From Dehalococcoidia bacterium (GTDB taxonomy: Bacteria > Chloroflexota > Dehalococcoidia > Lucifugimonadales > Lucifugimonadaceae): a stretch of DNA of 64,000 nucleotides. How positions within the stretch are numbered: position 1 is the stretch's first letter; the number at the start of each line of letters is the position of its first letter. Below, one piece after another: positions 18,335 to 28,165 of this stretch. The notes below the pieces were generated by a model. It had not been told where the DNA came from. It worked only from the letters and a program-made list of their open reading frames with translations, and searched no databases. Position numbers and translations under genes: made by a program. The DNA is taken from assembly GCA_022451965.1 (NCBI GenBank), contig JAKUNJ010000004.1:1-64000 (forward strand), given 5' to 3'.

Positions 18335-19663
18335 ATGAAAAATAAAACTTTTAATGGATCTGAGTTATTTCCTAATAACTCATTTGTAAATGATAAGAAT
18401 AACATTTCAATTAATGGTGTAGATCTTAAGGATCTAGCTGAGGAGTATGGTACTCCACTATATGTTTATGACGAAGAAACAATTATTGGAACAATTAAGG
18501 ATTTTCAAGATTCATTTACGAATGAAATTGAAGATAGTATTATTTCATATTCAACTAAGGCTTTTTCTAATCCTTATATTTTGAATTTGTTAAATAATCA
18601 AAATATGAGTATTGATGTTGTAACTGGTGGTGAATTAGCAGTTGCTAAACATGTAAAATTTGATCCAAAAAGAATAAACTTTCACGGTAATAATAAATCT
18701 ATTTTAGAACTTTCTGAAGCGGTTGACTATGGCATTAATCATATTACTATTGACTCATTTAATGAGATAGATAACCTGAAAAATATAGCTGAAGACAAAT
18801 CTATTATTCAAGATATAATGTTAAGGGTTTCACCTTCGATTGATCCTCATACACATCTTCTAACAACTACAGGTATTTTAGACTCGAAATTTGGGTTTTC
18901 TATTGAAACTGGTGATGCTGAAAAAGCAATTGAACAGATTATGAAAATAAAATCTCTAAATTTGCTAGGATTACATTTTCATTTAGGCTCACCAATATTT
19001 GAACTTGAACCATATTCTGAGGCTATAGATTATGTTTATAAATTTGCATCTGATATGAAAAAAAAGTATGAATTTGAAATGCTTGAGTTTAGCCCAGGAG
19101 GAGGTTTTGCAATAGGTTATCTTCCTCAAAAAAAACCTTTGTCTATTCATGAATATGCAAAAACTATTTGTAATTCAATTAAGGAATCTTGTGATAAATA
19201 TGGATTTGATATACCTAAAATAACATTAGAACCAGGTAGAGCATTAATCGGAAGGGCTGGTGTCAGTATCTACAGAGTAGGTTCTATAAAAAAAATTCCT
19301 AGTGTTAGAAATTATATATCTGTTGATGGAGGGATGGGTGATAATATAAGACCTGCATTGTATGGATCAGAATATTCTGTTTTTTCAATTACAAAAGTCA
19401 ATCAGAAGGATAATTTATTAAAATCTACTGTTTCAGGAAAATTTTGTGAATCCGGAGATATTTTGGCGAAGGATGTCATGCTTCCCAATCCTCAAATAAA
19501 TGATCTTTTAGCCCTTCCTGCTTCTGGAGCGTATAATCTAGCAATGGCTAGTAATTACAATATGCAAACTAGACCAGCTGTTGTGGTAATTAAGGATAAA
19601 AAACCATTATTAATTAGAAGAAGAGAAACATATGAAGATTTATTGTCTACTTCTCTGTTATGA
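18335..19663 (+). CDS. lysA: Diaminopimelate decarboxylase LysA
   Basis: The 442-residue protein is a fold-III PLP decarboxylase. Visible motifs include SYSTKAFSNP near residue 70 (Lys binding PLP), FHLGSPIFE near residue 213, SPGGGFAIGY near residue 249, EPGRALIGRAG near residue 297, CESGDILAKDVMLP near residue 370 and the GAYNLAMASNYN tail motif near residue 395. It decarboxylates meso-diaminopimelate to lysine. A 120-bp AT-rich gap upstream likely contains its promoter. Its final bases overlap holB (4 nt), starting a tightly packed run of plus-strand genes to plsC. Confidence 0.96.
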   Translation: MKNKTFNGSELFPNNSFVNDKNNISINGVDLKDLAEEYGTPLYVYDEETIIGTIKDFQDSFTNEIEDSIISYSTKAFSNPYILNLLNNQNMSIDVVTGGELAVAKHVKFDPKRINFHGNNKSILELSEAVDYGINHITIDSFNEIDNLKNIAEDKSIIQDIMLRVSPSIDPHTHLLTTTGILDSKFGFSIETGDAEKAIEQIMKIKSLNLLGLHFHLGSPIFELEPYSEAIDYVYKFASDMKKKYEFEMLEFSPGGGFAIGYLPQKKPLSIHEYAKTICNSIKESCDKYGFDIPKITLEPGRALIGRAGVSIYRVGSIKKIPSVRNYISVDGGMGDNIRPALYGSEYSVFSITKVNQKDNLLKSTVSGKFCESGDILAKDVMLPNPQINDLLALPASGAYNLAMASNYNMQTRPAVVVIKDKKPLLIRRRETYEDLLSTSLL

Positions 19664-20670
19664 CTAATATTGTAAAAAATAAAGTTTTTGATCGACTTCA
19701 TCAATCAGTAAAAAAAAATAATTTCTCCCATTTTTATATATTTTATGGTCCTAAGAATATAGGGAAAAAAAGACTAGCTCTTGATTTTTCAAAATCTATT
19801 TTATGTGATTCTATTGGAGAAAATAATTCTTGTAATGAATGTCATAACTGTAAGAAAATTTCTAATAAAAACCACTATGATCTAATTAATATTGATACAA
19901 AAACTCCTATTGAAGGATCTAATGAAACTAAATCTGATCAAATTAGAATAGGTCATATTCATGAAATAATAAGAAATTCTAATTTGGGCCCTTTTATGGC
20001 AAAGTATAAAATCTTTATACTAAATGAAGCCGAAAAATTAAATAATGAAGCTTCTAATGCATTCTTGAAACTATTAGAAGAACCTCCGAAAACTTCTATT
20101 TTCATTTTTTTAGTAGATGATATTTCTCTTGTCTATCCTACTATTATTTCTAGGGCGCAAAAAATTAGCCTTAGTCAAAATACAGATAAAGAGATAATGC
20201 TTCATCTTGGTAAAAATTTTAATCTAGAATCTGAATTACAAGAAATTATAACTCAATTATCTTCAGGAAAAATTGAACTAGCTGAATCTTTTGCTTCTAA
20301 TATTTCTTTAATTGATGATTATCTTGAAGCTTATGAAAGATTTTATGATTTTTGTGAAGGCGATCTTAGTTACAGGATAAATATATCTCAGAAATTATCA
20401 TCTAGTTTTAGAACCGATAGAAACTTAATTTATGAAGAAATTGATTTATGGATTAAGTTTTGCAAAATTATAATAAAGAAAAAATATGATGAACATATAA
20501 CACTAAAGCTAAGAAATAATCTTGAAAATATTTATGACATATATCAAATAAACGAAATAATATTAATTTTATTAAGAACTCAAAATTATTTGAAAATTAA
20601 CGCTAATCCTAGACTTGTTTTTGATGTTATGAGTATAAATTTCCCTAAAAATAAGAATAATGATAAATAA
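19660..20670 (+). CDS. holB: DNA polymerase III delta' subunit (HolB)
   Basis: The 336-residue product has the clamp-loader ATPase fold. The nucleotide loop is GPKNIGKKRLA near residue 30, a degenerate Walker A as expected for delta', which does not hydrolyse ATP. A zinc site uses CDSI-CNECHNCKKI near residues 48-65. AEKLNNEASNAFLKLLEEPP lies near residue 124, the highly conserved SRC-adjacent helix, and YPTIISRAQ is the SRC region with Cys replaced by Ala. It works with HolA and DnaX to load the beta clamp. It overlaps lysA by 4 nt and cmk by 11 nt. Confidence 0.9.
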   Translation: MTNIVKNKVFDRLHQSVKKNNFSHFYIFYGPKNIGKKRLALDFSKSILCDSIGENNSCNECHNCKKISNKNHYDLINIDTKTPIEGSNETKSDQIRIGHIHEIIRNSNLGPFMAKYKIFILNEAEKLNNEASNAFLKLLEEPPKTSIFIFLVDDISLVYPTIISRAQKISLSQNTDKEIMLHLGKNFNLESELQEIITQLSSGKIELAESFASNISLIDDYLEAYERFYDFCEGDLSYRINISQKLSSSFRTDRNLIYEEIDLWIKFCKIIIKKKYDEHITLKLRNNLENIYDIYQINEIILILLRTQNYLKINANPRLVFDVMSINFPKNKNNDK

Positions 20671-21307
20671 TTTAAAATCAATTGCCATCGATGGTCCTGC
20701 TGCTTCAGGTAAGTCTGCAGTTGGGAAGAAACTTTCTGAATTATTAAATTATGATTTTCTAGATACTGGAATTATGTACAGAGCAGTTACGTATATTTCT
20801 ATTTCAGAGCTATTAGATCCAGTTTTAGTTTCAGCTTATTTTGCAAAGAGTTTACTTAAGGTAAAGCTCAAGGGTGAAAAAAATAAAATATACTATAAAA
20901 ATAAGGATATAACCAGCTTTTTGTTTTCAGATTCTGTAGATAAAAATGTTTCTGATATTTCAAAAATAACTAGAGTTAGAAAAAATTTAGTTAAGGAGCA
21001 AATAAATATATCCAAAATCAATAATATAGTTATGGTAGGTAGAGACATAGGTACAATAGTACTTCCTAACTCAAATCTAAAAATATATTTAGATGCATCC
21101 ATAGATATTCGAGCAAAACGAAGATCAAAAGAACTTGGATTAAATTCTTTTGATGTTGAGAAAAAAATAAAATTAAGAGATGTTGTTGATTCTAATAGAA
21201 AAAATTCACCATTGACTATAGATAAAGATGCTCACTTAATTAATACAGATTTACTGAACATAGATGAGGTTGTTATAAAGATTAAAGAATTATTAGAAGA
21301 TGACTAA
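20660..21307 (+). CDS. cmk: Cytidylate kinase Cmk
   Basis: A 215-residue kinase begins with the P-loop IDGPAASGKSAVGKKL near residue 9. It has the CMP-binding LDTGIMYRAVTY near residue 33, GRDIGTIVLPN near residue 130, and a lid RAKRRSKEL near residue 155. It converts CMP and dCMP to diphosphates. The start at 20660 falls inside the end of holB. The 3' end overlaps plsC by 8 nt, so the set lysA-holB-cmk-plsC reads as one operon; a cmk-plsC neighbour pair is common in bacteria. Confidence 0.95.
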   Translation: MINNLKSIAIDGPAASGKSAVGKKLSELLNYDFLDTGIMYRAVTYISISELLDPVLVSAYFAKSLLKVKLKGEKNKIYYKNKDITSFLFSDSVDKNVSDISKITRVRKNLVKEQINISKINNIVMVGRDIGTIVLPNSNLKIYLDASIDIRAKRRSKELGLNSFDVEKKIKLRDVVDSNRKNSPLTIDKDAHLINTDLLNIDEVVIKIKELLEDD

Positions 21308-21974
21308 GTTATTTAAGTTCTGTGAAGCAGGTCTCAATTTTACTTTTAAGATTTCAGGATCTTTAGAAATAAATGGTCGTCACAATGTACCATCTGATAA
21401 ATCTGTAATTTCTGTTTCGAATCATTTGTCTATAATTGATCCGGCATTGTGTGCGACAGCAGTTTCTAAGGAGCCTAGATTTTTAGCTAAAAAAGAATTA
21501 TTTAGATTTCCTGTAAGTATATTTTTGAAATTTTATGGAGCCTTCCCATTAAATAGAGGCAGGGTAGATATATCAGCATTTCAGTGGGCTAAAAATCAAT
21601 TATCATCTAAAAATAATTCTTTACTAATTTTCCCTGAAGGCACAAGAAGTAAGGATCAAAGAATTAAGCGTGGTTATAATGGGGCAACACTTCTAGCAAT
21701 TGATACAGAATCTATAATTCTTCCAATGGGAATATATGGAACTGAAAGAATTACAAATTATTTTCAATTTTTATTTCCAAATAAAAAAGTTACAGTAAAC
21801 ATTGGAGAACCCTTTAGGGTAGCTAATTTACCTCAAAAAAAGAATAAGAAAATCTATGATTTAGTAACTATAGAAATTATGAAAAGAATTTCAAATTTGC
21901 TACCAGAAAACTACAGAGATCTAGAATTTGAAAGTTCAGAAAAAAAATTTCTTTATACTGAAACTTTAACTTAG
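21300..21974 (+). CDS. plsC: 1-acyl-sn-glycerol-3-phosphate acyltransferase PlsC
   Basis: The 224-residue protein has the acyltransferase block I SVSNHLSIIDPAL near residue 38 (the HX4D catalytic motif) and block III FPEGTRSKDQR near residue 119. A proline-rich block VILPMGIYG follows near residue 143. It transfers the second acyl chain in phosphatidic acid synthesis at the membrane. The N-terminus is only weakly hydrophobic. The gene overlaps cmk by 8 nt. It is followed by a 355-bp region without a confident gene. Confidence 0.93.
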   Translation: MTKLFKFCEAGLNFTFKISGSLEINGRHNVPSDKSVISVSNHLSIIDPALCATAVSKEPRFLAKKELFRFPVSIFLKFYGAFPLNRGRVDISAFQWAKNQLSSKNNSLLIFPEGTRSKDQRIKRGYNGATLLAIDTESIILPMGIYGTERITNYFQFLFPNKKVTVNIGEPFRVANLPQKKNKKIYDLVTIEIMKRISNLLPENYRDLEFESSEKKFLYTETLT

Positions 21975-22329
21975 ATTTATGGGTATAAATTATGTTTCAA
22001 ATAATTTTATAGTAGAGTTTCTCATTTAATTAATACCAAGAAAATATTGAGGAACTACCTCTTGAACAAGATATCCTGGACATTATAAATAAAGAAATAT
22101 ATATTTCAGTTTATATTTGGAATGATAGATCATTATGCTATGAGATTAGCAGAAAAAATCTCTCCAAGTACTTAAAAAAATAATTCTAAAAAACATATAA
22201 TCTATATATTTTTTAGACTTTTATATTAATGCCATAATAATGTCGTAAAGTTTACAAAAAGTTTACCCATTTTGATTAATATCAATGTAGACTAGGTAAA
22301 AGAATTTTAGGCATTTTAAGGTTAAGAAT
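21975..22329. other. 355-bp gap with a possible gene remnant and the dnaG promoter region
   Basis: This is the longest gap between confident genes. Its first half contains two short frames on the plus strand. ATG 21979 reads MGINYVSNNFIVEFLI to a stop at 22029. A second frame (22034-22183) encodes 49 residues with no start codon, including KEIYISVYIWNDRSLCYE. Together they look like a small gene broken by a frameshift, or chance coding. The second half is AT-rich and contains a direct repeat GTTTACaaaaaGTTTACC around 22250-22267 and an inverted repeat TTGAT-TAAT-ATCAA at 22272-22285. It presumably holds the dnaG-rpoD promoter. Confidence 0.4.
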
Positions 22330-24195
22330 ATGGCACAAGAATACAAAGAGAGAATAAGAGAAAATATTGATCTCAAAGAATTCTTGGCTAGCAAGGGGAT
22401 AGTCTGGTCAGACAAAGGTTCAGTCCCTAAGACCTTGTGTATGTTTCATGATGAAAAAACACCTTCTTTTACTCTTAGTAGAGACTTAAAAAGATATAGA
22501 TGTTTTGGATGTAACGAAAGTGGCGATGTTTTTGATTTTTTAATGTCATACGAAAAATTGAGCTTTCCTGAATCAATAAAACAATTATCGAATTATCTTT
22601 CTTGGGATTATGATGAAACATCTTATATTGATGATTCAGAAAGAAGAAAAAAGTCTAATATAATTGCGAGCGAAGTTTTTGAGGTCAATAAGTTAGCTCA
22701 AAGTTATTTTTATAAGCAACTTACTGATCAAAGATCTGAGAGCTCAAAAAAGGTCATAGATTATCTTGCAAAAAGAGATATATCACTTTCTACCATAAGT
22801 AAGCACTATATTGGATATTGTCCTGATGGAAATTTAGGAAGTTTATTTAGTTATTTCCAATTGAATAAAATAAATAAACGAGGAGTTATGAAATCTAATT
22901 TATTACTTAAAAAAGATGATGATAATGACTGGGTAGATTTTTTTCGAAATAGAATAACAATTGCTATTCTAGATGAAAAATCAAATATAGTTGGTTTTTC
23001 AGGAAGATCTATTAATGAAACACAAAAAAGTAAGTATATAAACTCAAAAGACAGTGATGTATTTAATAAATCTCAAATACTTTATGGATTAGATAGAGCT
23101 TCCGAAACTATTAAGCTCAAATCACAAGCTATAGTTGTTGAAGGCTATTTTGATTGTATCTCTGGTTATGAAAAAGGATACTTAAATCTCGTAGCTGCAA
23201 TGGGAACTCAGCTCAGTTCTGAAAACTTTGATAAGTTGAAAAAACTTGTCACTTATTCATCAGATACGGGTGAAATAGTGTTTTGCTTTGATAATGATAG
23301 TGCAGGTCACAAAGCAGCGTTAGATACTATACTGAAACTAAGGGAAAATATAGCAATAAGCTTTAAAAAAGCAGATAAAAAAATTAGTGTTAAGGTTTGT
23401 TTCCCCTCAAAGGGAAAAGATCCTGACGAAATTTTTAGAAGTAATCCACTTGAATGGGATGATATGATAAGTCAGTCTAAAAATTTTATTGAATTTCTAA
23501 TCGAATTTTATTCAAAAGAGTTTCTTACAGGAAGTAATAAAGATACTTATAAATTTTTAGATACTATACTTCCATTTGTGGTTGAATCTTGTGATGAAAA
23601 TCAGCAATCTTTTTATCTTAGAAAAATTTCTAAATTGACTGATTTGGATTATGACTTACTTAATATTGAAGCTAAGACCTCTATGAAATCTAAATTTAGA
23701 CAAAATAACAAAAGAACAAATAATGATCAAATAATTAAAAGAGTCATATTTAATCCGGAAAAGTCTCAGGAAAAACATTTTTTAGCTCTTTTATTACAAA
23801 ACTCTGAATTGTTTGATTATGTGAAAGATATGGAAGAATTTTATTTCTCGGATTTACATTTTAGATCGGTATTCAATTATTGGAAAAAAGAAAATAAAGT
23901 GATAAATAGAGATGATATTAATGATGACTTGATTTTTATTTATGAAGAACTTGAAAGTTATCTTGATGAAGGTTTTGTATCTGACCCAGATCTAAGCTTT
24001 GAAATTGAGCTTGAGAATGTTAAGACTAGATTAGCTTTAGATTATCAAAAAAGAAAGTTAAATGAAACGGCCGTAAGGCTTAAAGAAGAAGAAGAACATA
24101 CTGACAAAGATAAAAATATAATAGCTTCCCTAATGCTTGAAATAGTTGAGATTACAGAAAATATTAAAAATTTAGAAAGGAGTGAAGTAAATTGA
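22330..24195 (+). CDS. dnaG: DNA primase DnaG
   Basis: The 621-residue primase has an N-terminal CHC2 zinc finger ([11 protein letters not shown] near residue 37 and [11 protein letters not shown] near residue 57). The catalytic core with TOPRIM motifs [12 protein letters not shown] near residue 269 and [13 protein letters not shown] near residue 313 follows, then an acidic C-terminal helical region for DnaB binding. It synthesises RNA primers at the fork. AAGG lies about 8 nt before the ATG. The stop overlaps the rpoD TTG start by 4 nt, a dnaG-rpoD pairing common across bacteria. Confidence 0.96.
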   Translation: MAQEYKERIRENIDLKEFLASKGIVWSDKGSVPKTLCMFHDEKTPSFTLSRDLKRYRCFGCNESGDVFDFLMSYEKLSFPESIKQLSNYLSWDYDETSYIDDSERRKKSNIIASEVFEVNKLAQSYFYKQLTDQRSESSKKVIDYLAKRDISLSTISKHYIGYCPDGNLGSLFSYFQLNKINKRGVMKSNLLLKKDDDNDWVDFFRNRITIAILDEKSNIVGFSGRSINETQKSKYINSKDSDVFNKSQILYGLDRASETIKLKSQAIVVEGYFDCISGYEKGYLNLVAAMGTQLSSENFDKLKKLVTYSSDTGEIVFCFDNDSAGHKAALDTILKLRENIAISFKKADKKISVKVCFPSKGKDPDEIFRSNPLEWDDMISQSKNFIEFLIEFYSKEFLTGSNKDTYKFLDTILPFVVESCDENQQSFYLRKISKLTDLDYDLLNIEAKTSMKSKFRQNNKRTNNDQIIKRVIFNPEKSQEKHFLALLLQNSELFDYVKDMEEFYFSDLHFRSVFNYWKKENKVINRDDINDDLIFIYEELESYLDEGFVSDPDLSFEIELENVKTRLALDYQKRKLNETAVRLKEEEEHTDKDKNIIASLMLEIVEITENIKNLERSEVN

Positions 24196-25682
24196 GCGAA
24201 ACAACAAATGATAACGAAAATCTTTATATAGAAGATGTAAATGATAATAATAATGTTGATACTGTCATTGTTCCTGGTGGATCTAACTTGGAGGATGAGG
24301 AAGATTTGTCATCAGTTTCTACTTCGATAGATTCTTATGAAAAAAATGATGATTTGATGAATATTCTTTCAAAAGGCAAAAAAATCATAAAAGATACATA
24401 TGAAGATCCTATAAGAATGTACTTAAAAGAAATAGGAGATGTCAAGTTATTATCTCGAAAAGATGAAGAAATTTTAGCTAGAACTATAGACTTGAAGTTT
24501 AAGTATAAAAATATTTTTTCTGAGTTAGAAGAATCTAGCTCTAATTTGATAAATTCAGTTGATGTATTCAGAGAAGTTTTAATTGCTATATTAGATCTTG
24601 AGAAGATAATTAAATCAATCGGAAAGTTCTATGGAAAAAATAGTAAAGAAATTATGACTTTAGAATATTTCATTTCAGAAGAATCTTCTCTTTCAAATAT
24701 TCATGGTGTTTATTCAGAAGATTTGATTTCTTATGTTGCAGATGTAAATAATATCTCTACAGATGAAGCGACTACTAAGATTAAGCAAATATCAGATCTT
24801 TTAGGATTGATTCCTCAAGATATATCAAAATTGTTAGATAAAGATTTAAATGACTTGAATCTAAAAAAGCTTATTGTAGATAAAAATTTTAATGATCAAT
24901 TAAAGATTTATAAAATGATTATAGATAGGCATTATGATCAAATTATTTCTAGATCTGAACTTGCTCAAAATCATCTTGCTGAAGCAAATCTAAGATTAGT
25001 TGTTTCTATAGCAAAAAAATATATAGGTAGGGGATTAACATTATTAGATTTAGTTCAAGAAGGTAACATAGGTCTTATCAGAGCTGTTGAGAAATTTGAT
25101 TATAGAAAAGGATTTAAGTTCTCAACTTATGCAACTTGGTGGATAAGACAGTCAATAACTAGAGCCGTAGCTGATCAGTCTAGAACTATAAGAATTCCAG
25201 TTCATATGGTTGAACAAATAAATAAGATTCTTAGGGTCTCCAGAAGATTGGTTCAAGAAAAAGGAACAGAACCTACTTCAGAAGATATAGCTAAAGAGCT
25301 TGATATGGATCCAGATAAAGTTAATGAAATATTAAAAGCATCCCAGGATCCTATTTCTTTAGAAGCTCCAATTGGAGAAGAGCAAGACTTAAATTTAGCA
25401 GATTTGATAGAAGATCAAAATGCTGAATCTCCTCAAAACTCCGCTTCAAAGAACTTATTAAAATCACAAATTACAGAAGTTTTAGAAACATTATCTCCAA
25501 GAGAAAGACAAGTTATTGAGTATAGATTCGGTATAAACGATAGTCGACCAAGAACCCTTGAAGAAGTTGGGCAAACCTTTGGAGTGACAAGAGAAAGAAT
25601 AAGGCAGATTGAAGCAAAAGCACTAAGAAAGCTAAGGCACCCCACCCGGTCCCTAACCCTTAGAGATTATCTAGATTTTTGA
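24192..25682 (+). CDS. rpoD: RNA polymerase primary sigma factor RpoD
   Basis: The 496-residue protein has sigma-70 regions in order. Region 1.2 is [16 protein letters not shown] near residue 75. Region 2 includes [17 protein letters not shown] near residue 265 and [16 protein letters not shown] near residue 310. Region 3 follows, and region 4.2 has [22 protein letters not shown] near residue 457. The acidic N-terminal stretch of about 70 residues is consistent with region 1.1. Start is TTG at 24192 with AGGAG about 10 nt upstream, inside dnaG. As the main sigma factor it would recognise -35/-10 promoters. Confidence 0.97.
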   Translation: MSETTNDNENLYIEDVNDNNNVDTVIVPGGSNLEDEEDLSSVSTSIDSYEKNDDLMNILSKGKKIIKDTYEDPIRMYLKEIGDVKLLSRKDEEILARTIDLKFKYKNIFSELEESSSNLINSVDVFREVLIAILDLEKIIKSIGKFYGKNSKEIMTLEYFISEESSLSNIHGVYSEDLISYVADVNNISTDEATTKIKQISDLLGLIPQDISKLLDKDLNDLNLKKLIVDKNFNDQLKIYKMIIDRHYDQIISRSELAQNHLAEANLRLVVSIAKKYIGRGLTLLDLVQEGNIGLIRAVEKFDYRKGFKFSTYATWWIRQSITRAVADQSRTIRIPVHMVEQINKILRVSRRLVQEKGTEPTSEDIAKELDMDPDKVNEILKASQDPISLEAPIGEEQDLNLADLIEDQNAESPQNSASKNLLKSQITEVLETLSPRERQVIEYRFGINDSRPRTLEEVGQTFGVTRERIRQIEAKALRKLRHPTRSLTLRDYLDF

Positions 25683-25688
25683 GAGTGA

Positions 25689-25722
25689 TTGGTTATTAAC
25701 CAAATGGTATTCAATATTGAAT
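25689..25722. repeat. Two adjacent short palindromes after rpoD
   Basis: Just past the rpoD stop lie TTGGTTA-T-TAACCAA (25689-25703), a 7-bp inverted repeat around a single base, and ATTCAATATTGAAT (25709-25722), a perfect 14-bp palindrome. The first has too small a loop for an ordinary terminator hairpin, and no T-run follows directly, so operators or cruciform-prone sites are as likely as a terminator. This is visible in sequence; function is inference. Confidence 0.35.
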
Positions 25723-25779
25723 TTATCCTTGTAATTGTGTATATTTAAACATAATAAGTGAAAATGTATAAGGTTTTTT

Positions 25780-26022
25780 TTGAATATTTCTGAATTGATA
25801 GACTACTTAACTGTTGCTTTCCTATTAATATTCTCATTTATGGGCATATTGTTTTCCATTGCTCTAATAGTTTTTATTAGAAATGTTAATAAAATTAAAA
25901 CCCAGTTTGATACAGCTAATGAAAAAATTGACTCTTTTAAAGAATCAATAACAACAATAAATAAATCAGTTGAAATATTCAAGTCTTTATTTGGTTTTTC
26001 ATCTAAAAAATCAAATAATTAA
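25780..26022 (+). CDS. Small membrane protein with coiled-coil tail (DUF948-like)
   Basis: This 80-residue protein begins at TTG 25780 with AAGG about 7 nt upstream. One strong transmembrane helix covers about residues 10-33. The rest is a charged helix of repeating hydrophobic positions (VNKIKTQFDTANEKIDSFKES), suggesting a coiled coil. The layout resembles the small DUF948 proteins that often precede YtxH proteins in Gram-positive bacteria, but I cannot confirm the family at this length. It lies 19 bp before the YtxH gene. Confidence 0.6.
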   Translation: MNISELIDYLTVAFLLIFSFMGILFSIALIVFIRNVNKIKTQFDTANEKIDSFKESITTINKSVEIFKSLFGFSSKKSNN

Positions 26023-26041
26023 TATTATTTAGGAGGTAAAC

Positions 26042-26284
26042 ATGTCTGACGGAGATTCTTTTTATAAAGGCTTTTTCTATGGAGCTACTCTTGGTTTTGT
26101 AGCAGGTGTAATTTTTGCTCCTAAGCCTGGTGATGAAACTAGGGTTCAATTGTCTGAGAATATTAAGGATTGGAAAATTAAAGCAAATGACTTAGTTGAT
26201 TCTGCAAAAGAAAGATTAAATAATGCCGTTCAGGAAGGAAATGAGGTGTCTAAAAGGTCAAGAACTGATTTATATGATGACTAA
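26042..26284 (+). CDS. YtxH domain protein
   Basis: This 80-residue protein has an N-terminal segment FFYGATLGFVAGVIFAPKPGDETR (split: FFYGATLGFVAGVIFAP then KPGDETR) typical of YtxH proteins. It is followed by an amphipathic helix rich in Lys, Glu and Ala. YtxH proteins are membrane-associated and general-stress related in Bacilli, with no defined biochemical role. AGGAGG lies 5 nt before the ATG, a consensus ribosome-binding site. It forms a likely pair with the upstream coiled-coil membrane protein. The 3' end lies 4 bp from the convergent pheA end. Confidence 0.72.
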   Translation: MSDGDSFYKGFFYGATLGFVAGVIFAPKPGDETRVQLSENIKDWKIKANDLVDSAKERLNNAVQEGNEVSKRSRTDLYDD

Positions 26285-26288
26285 ATAA

Positions 26289-27125
26289 TTATTTAGTATA
26301 TGAGTAAGAACCTAGTACCCTAAGAAATGAAGTTGTTTTTGATAATTCGCTTAGAGCTTCCGTAATTTTTTTATCATTAACATGTCCATCAAAATCTATA
26401 ATAAATATGTAGTCGCCTATTTGAGTGCCCTTCGGTCTACTTTCAATTTTTTGTAAATTTATATCCCTTTTCGAAAAACATTGAAGAGCAGTAAAAAGAA
26501 GACCAGCTTTATCTGAAATCTTGAAATCAAATGCGATCGTAGTTTTATCTTTTCCTGTAGGCTTATTTTGTTTTTTTGAAATTACTACAAATTTAGTAGT
26601 ATTATTTTTATAATCTTGGATGCCTTTTTCAATAATGTGGTTTTTATTTATTATTGCAGATCTTTCTGGACCTATAGCTGCTACATAATCTGGTAATCCT
26701 TTGAGGCTCTCAACAGCTTCAGCGGTTGAAGGATAGCCTTTTATAACTATATCTTTTCTTAATCTTTCTGATATCCATTGGTTACATTGACCAATTGCTT
26801 CAGGCTTACTGATAATCTCTTTTATTTCATTTAGTTTAGTTGTTTTTTTCTTTGATATTAAACAAGCCTCTATAGGTAATAACAATTCATGATTTATGTA
26901 AAGGGATTTAGATTTTATAAGATAGTCTATTACTTCAATTATTGTACCTATTCTCGAGTTTTCAATTGGTAATATACCTTCATCATATAATTCATTTTCA
27001 ATACCTGAAAGAACTTCAGTAATATTTGCTTCAGGAATCAATGTGTGTTCATCTTTTTTATACATTAATGCAGCAGTTTCTGAATAAGTTCCTACAGGTC
27101 CTAAAAAGCTCAGTTTCATACTCAT
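26289..27125 (-). CDS. pheA: Prephenate dehydratase PheA
   Basis: The 278-residue monofunctional enzyme has the periplasmic-binding-like dehydratase domain: FLGPVGTYSETAA near residue 6, PIENSRIGTIIEVIDYL near residue 57 and the TTKFVVISK region near residue 168. A C-terminal ACT domain for phenylalanine binding (about 190-275) carries ESRPKGTQIGDYIFIIDFDG. It converts prephenate to phenylpyruvate. The first two ATGs are two codons apart, so the exact start is ambiguous. It follows the potassium-transport genes by 11 nt and is probably read in the same transcript. Confidence 0.94.
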   Translation of the reverse strand: MSMKLSFLGPVGTYSETAALMYKKDEHTLIPEANITEVLSGIENELYDEGILPIENSRIGTIIEVIDYLIKSKSLYINHELLLPIEACLISKKKTTKLNEIKEIISKPEAIGQCNQWISERLRKDIVIKGYPSTAEAVESLKGLPDYVAAIGPERSAIINKNHIIEKGIQDYKNNTTKFVVISKKQNKPTGKDKTTIAFDFKISDKAGLLFTALQCFSKRDINLQKIESRPKGTQIGDYIFIIDFDGHVNDKKITEALSELSKTTSFLRVLGSYSYTK

Positions 27126-27136
27126 TTTTTTTCTTA

Positions 27137-27763
27137 CTAATTATTTATGGGTACTTGATATATTATCTTATCAAGCGAGTTAATGGTATTACTGAAATTA
27201 TGGCTAATATTTCCTGATGATGATATTATTGCGATAACTTTTGAGTTATTTGGTAGTTTTATCTCACTAACTGACTTACCAATTATTTCGGAATCTAGTC
27301 CTGCTGTTATTATTCGTATTTCTGTGAAATTATCATTGTCTATAAAAATGCTCAAATTTGAATAATCAGATATAAAAGTATTGATAGAATTGCTCAATAT
27401 TTCATCATTATCTACTATAAAATCAAAATCCTCATTAAGAAAGATTTCTCTATTTTTTTTAGAGTTAATAATTGAGATTGTCTTAATATCTGGGTTGATA
27501 AATTTTGATAATTGACAGGAGACTAAGTTATTTTCATCTTCGGATTGAGCGGCTATAAAGTAATTAGCTCTATCAATGCCTGATTCTAATAAAGTTTGCT
27601 TATTATATGAGTTTCCAAGTATAGTCAGAAATCCTAAGTTTTCTTCTATAAAGCTAACATTATGTTGATTTGAGTCAATAAAAGTAACTTCATTTCCTTG
27701 AGCTATAAAGTTTTCTCCAAGTTGATAACTTACTCTATTTATTCCAGAAATAATAATATACAT
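27137..27763 (-). CDS. Divergent TrkA/RCK-like protein
   Basis: This 208-residue protein has a RCK N-domain layout: beta strand IIISG, then ILGNSYNKQTLLESGI and a FIAAQSEDENNLVSCQLSK helix near residue 80. A TrkA-C-like region (about 140-208) includes IIGKSVSEIKLPNNSKVIAI. The usual Gly-x-Gly-x-x-Gly nucleotide motif is replaced by GINRVS, so NAD(H)/ATP binding may be altered. It is the fifth gene of the potassium operon and may be a regulatory subunit acting with the RCK protein at 28582-29241. Confidence 0.72.
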   Translation of the reverse strand: MYIIISGINRVSYQLGENFIAQGNEVTFIDSNQHNVSFIEENLGFLTILGNSYNKQTLLESGIDRANYFIAAQSEDENNLVSCQLSKFINPDIKTISIINSKKNREIFLNEDFDFIVDNDEILSNSINTFISDYSNLSIFIDNDNFTEIRIITAGLDSEIIGKSVSEIKLPNNSKVIAIISSSGNISHNFSNTINSLDKIIYQVPINN

Positions 27764-27766
27764 GTA

Positions 27767-28165
27767 TTAGCTCCTGATAATACTAATTAGTTCATTTTTG
27801 TTAGGATCTAAAGAATTGATTACAGAATAATTTTTATCTTTATACATACCATAAAGATCTTTATTAGAAATTATCATTTGAATTCTATTTTTATCAAAAT
27901 CATTTATAATTTTTTGATAAAAATAGGAGTTTAGAATATCTGAATTACTAGCAAGAAAAATATAATCAGCGTTATTTTTTAAGATTTCAAAATTATTTCT
28001 TAAGTTATTCTCGATATTGATTTTTATTTTTCTTTTATCTGTTTGCTCATTAGTAAAATCATAGTCTACAATAAAATCAAAAATTTCTATTTCATCGCAA
28101 AAATTTTCTATTGATTCGACAATTAGCCTTGTTTTATTTGATATACCAAATATTGAAGTTTTCAT
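27767..28165 (-). CDS. Small hypothetical protein, possibly degenerate RCK domain
   Basis: This 132-residue protein lies between the two TrkA-like and universal-stress genes of a potassium operon, overlapping the USP gene by 4 nt and followed after one base by the divergent RCK gene. It starts with a beta strand (KTSIFGISNKTR) where RCK domains have a Rossmann loop. A strand-helix pattern (ADYIFLASNSDILNSYF) resembles the NAD-binding half. It has no C-terminal RCK domain and no intact GxGxxG. I cannot assign it with confidence; a half-RCK regulatory protein is a reasonable guess. Confidence 0.6.
   Translation of the reverse strand: MKTSIFGISNKTRLIVESIENFCDEIEIFDFIVDYDFTNEQTDKRKIKINIENNLRNNFEILKNNADYIFLASNSDILNSYFYQKIINDFDKNRIQMIISNKDLYGMYKDKNYSVINSLDPNKNELISIIRS

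Noticed and set aside
22272-22285. TTGAT-TAAT-ATCAA inverted repeat upstream of dnaG
   Set aside because: Five-base arms are expected by chance in AT-rich gaps; mentioned only within the gap description.
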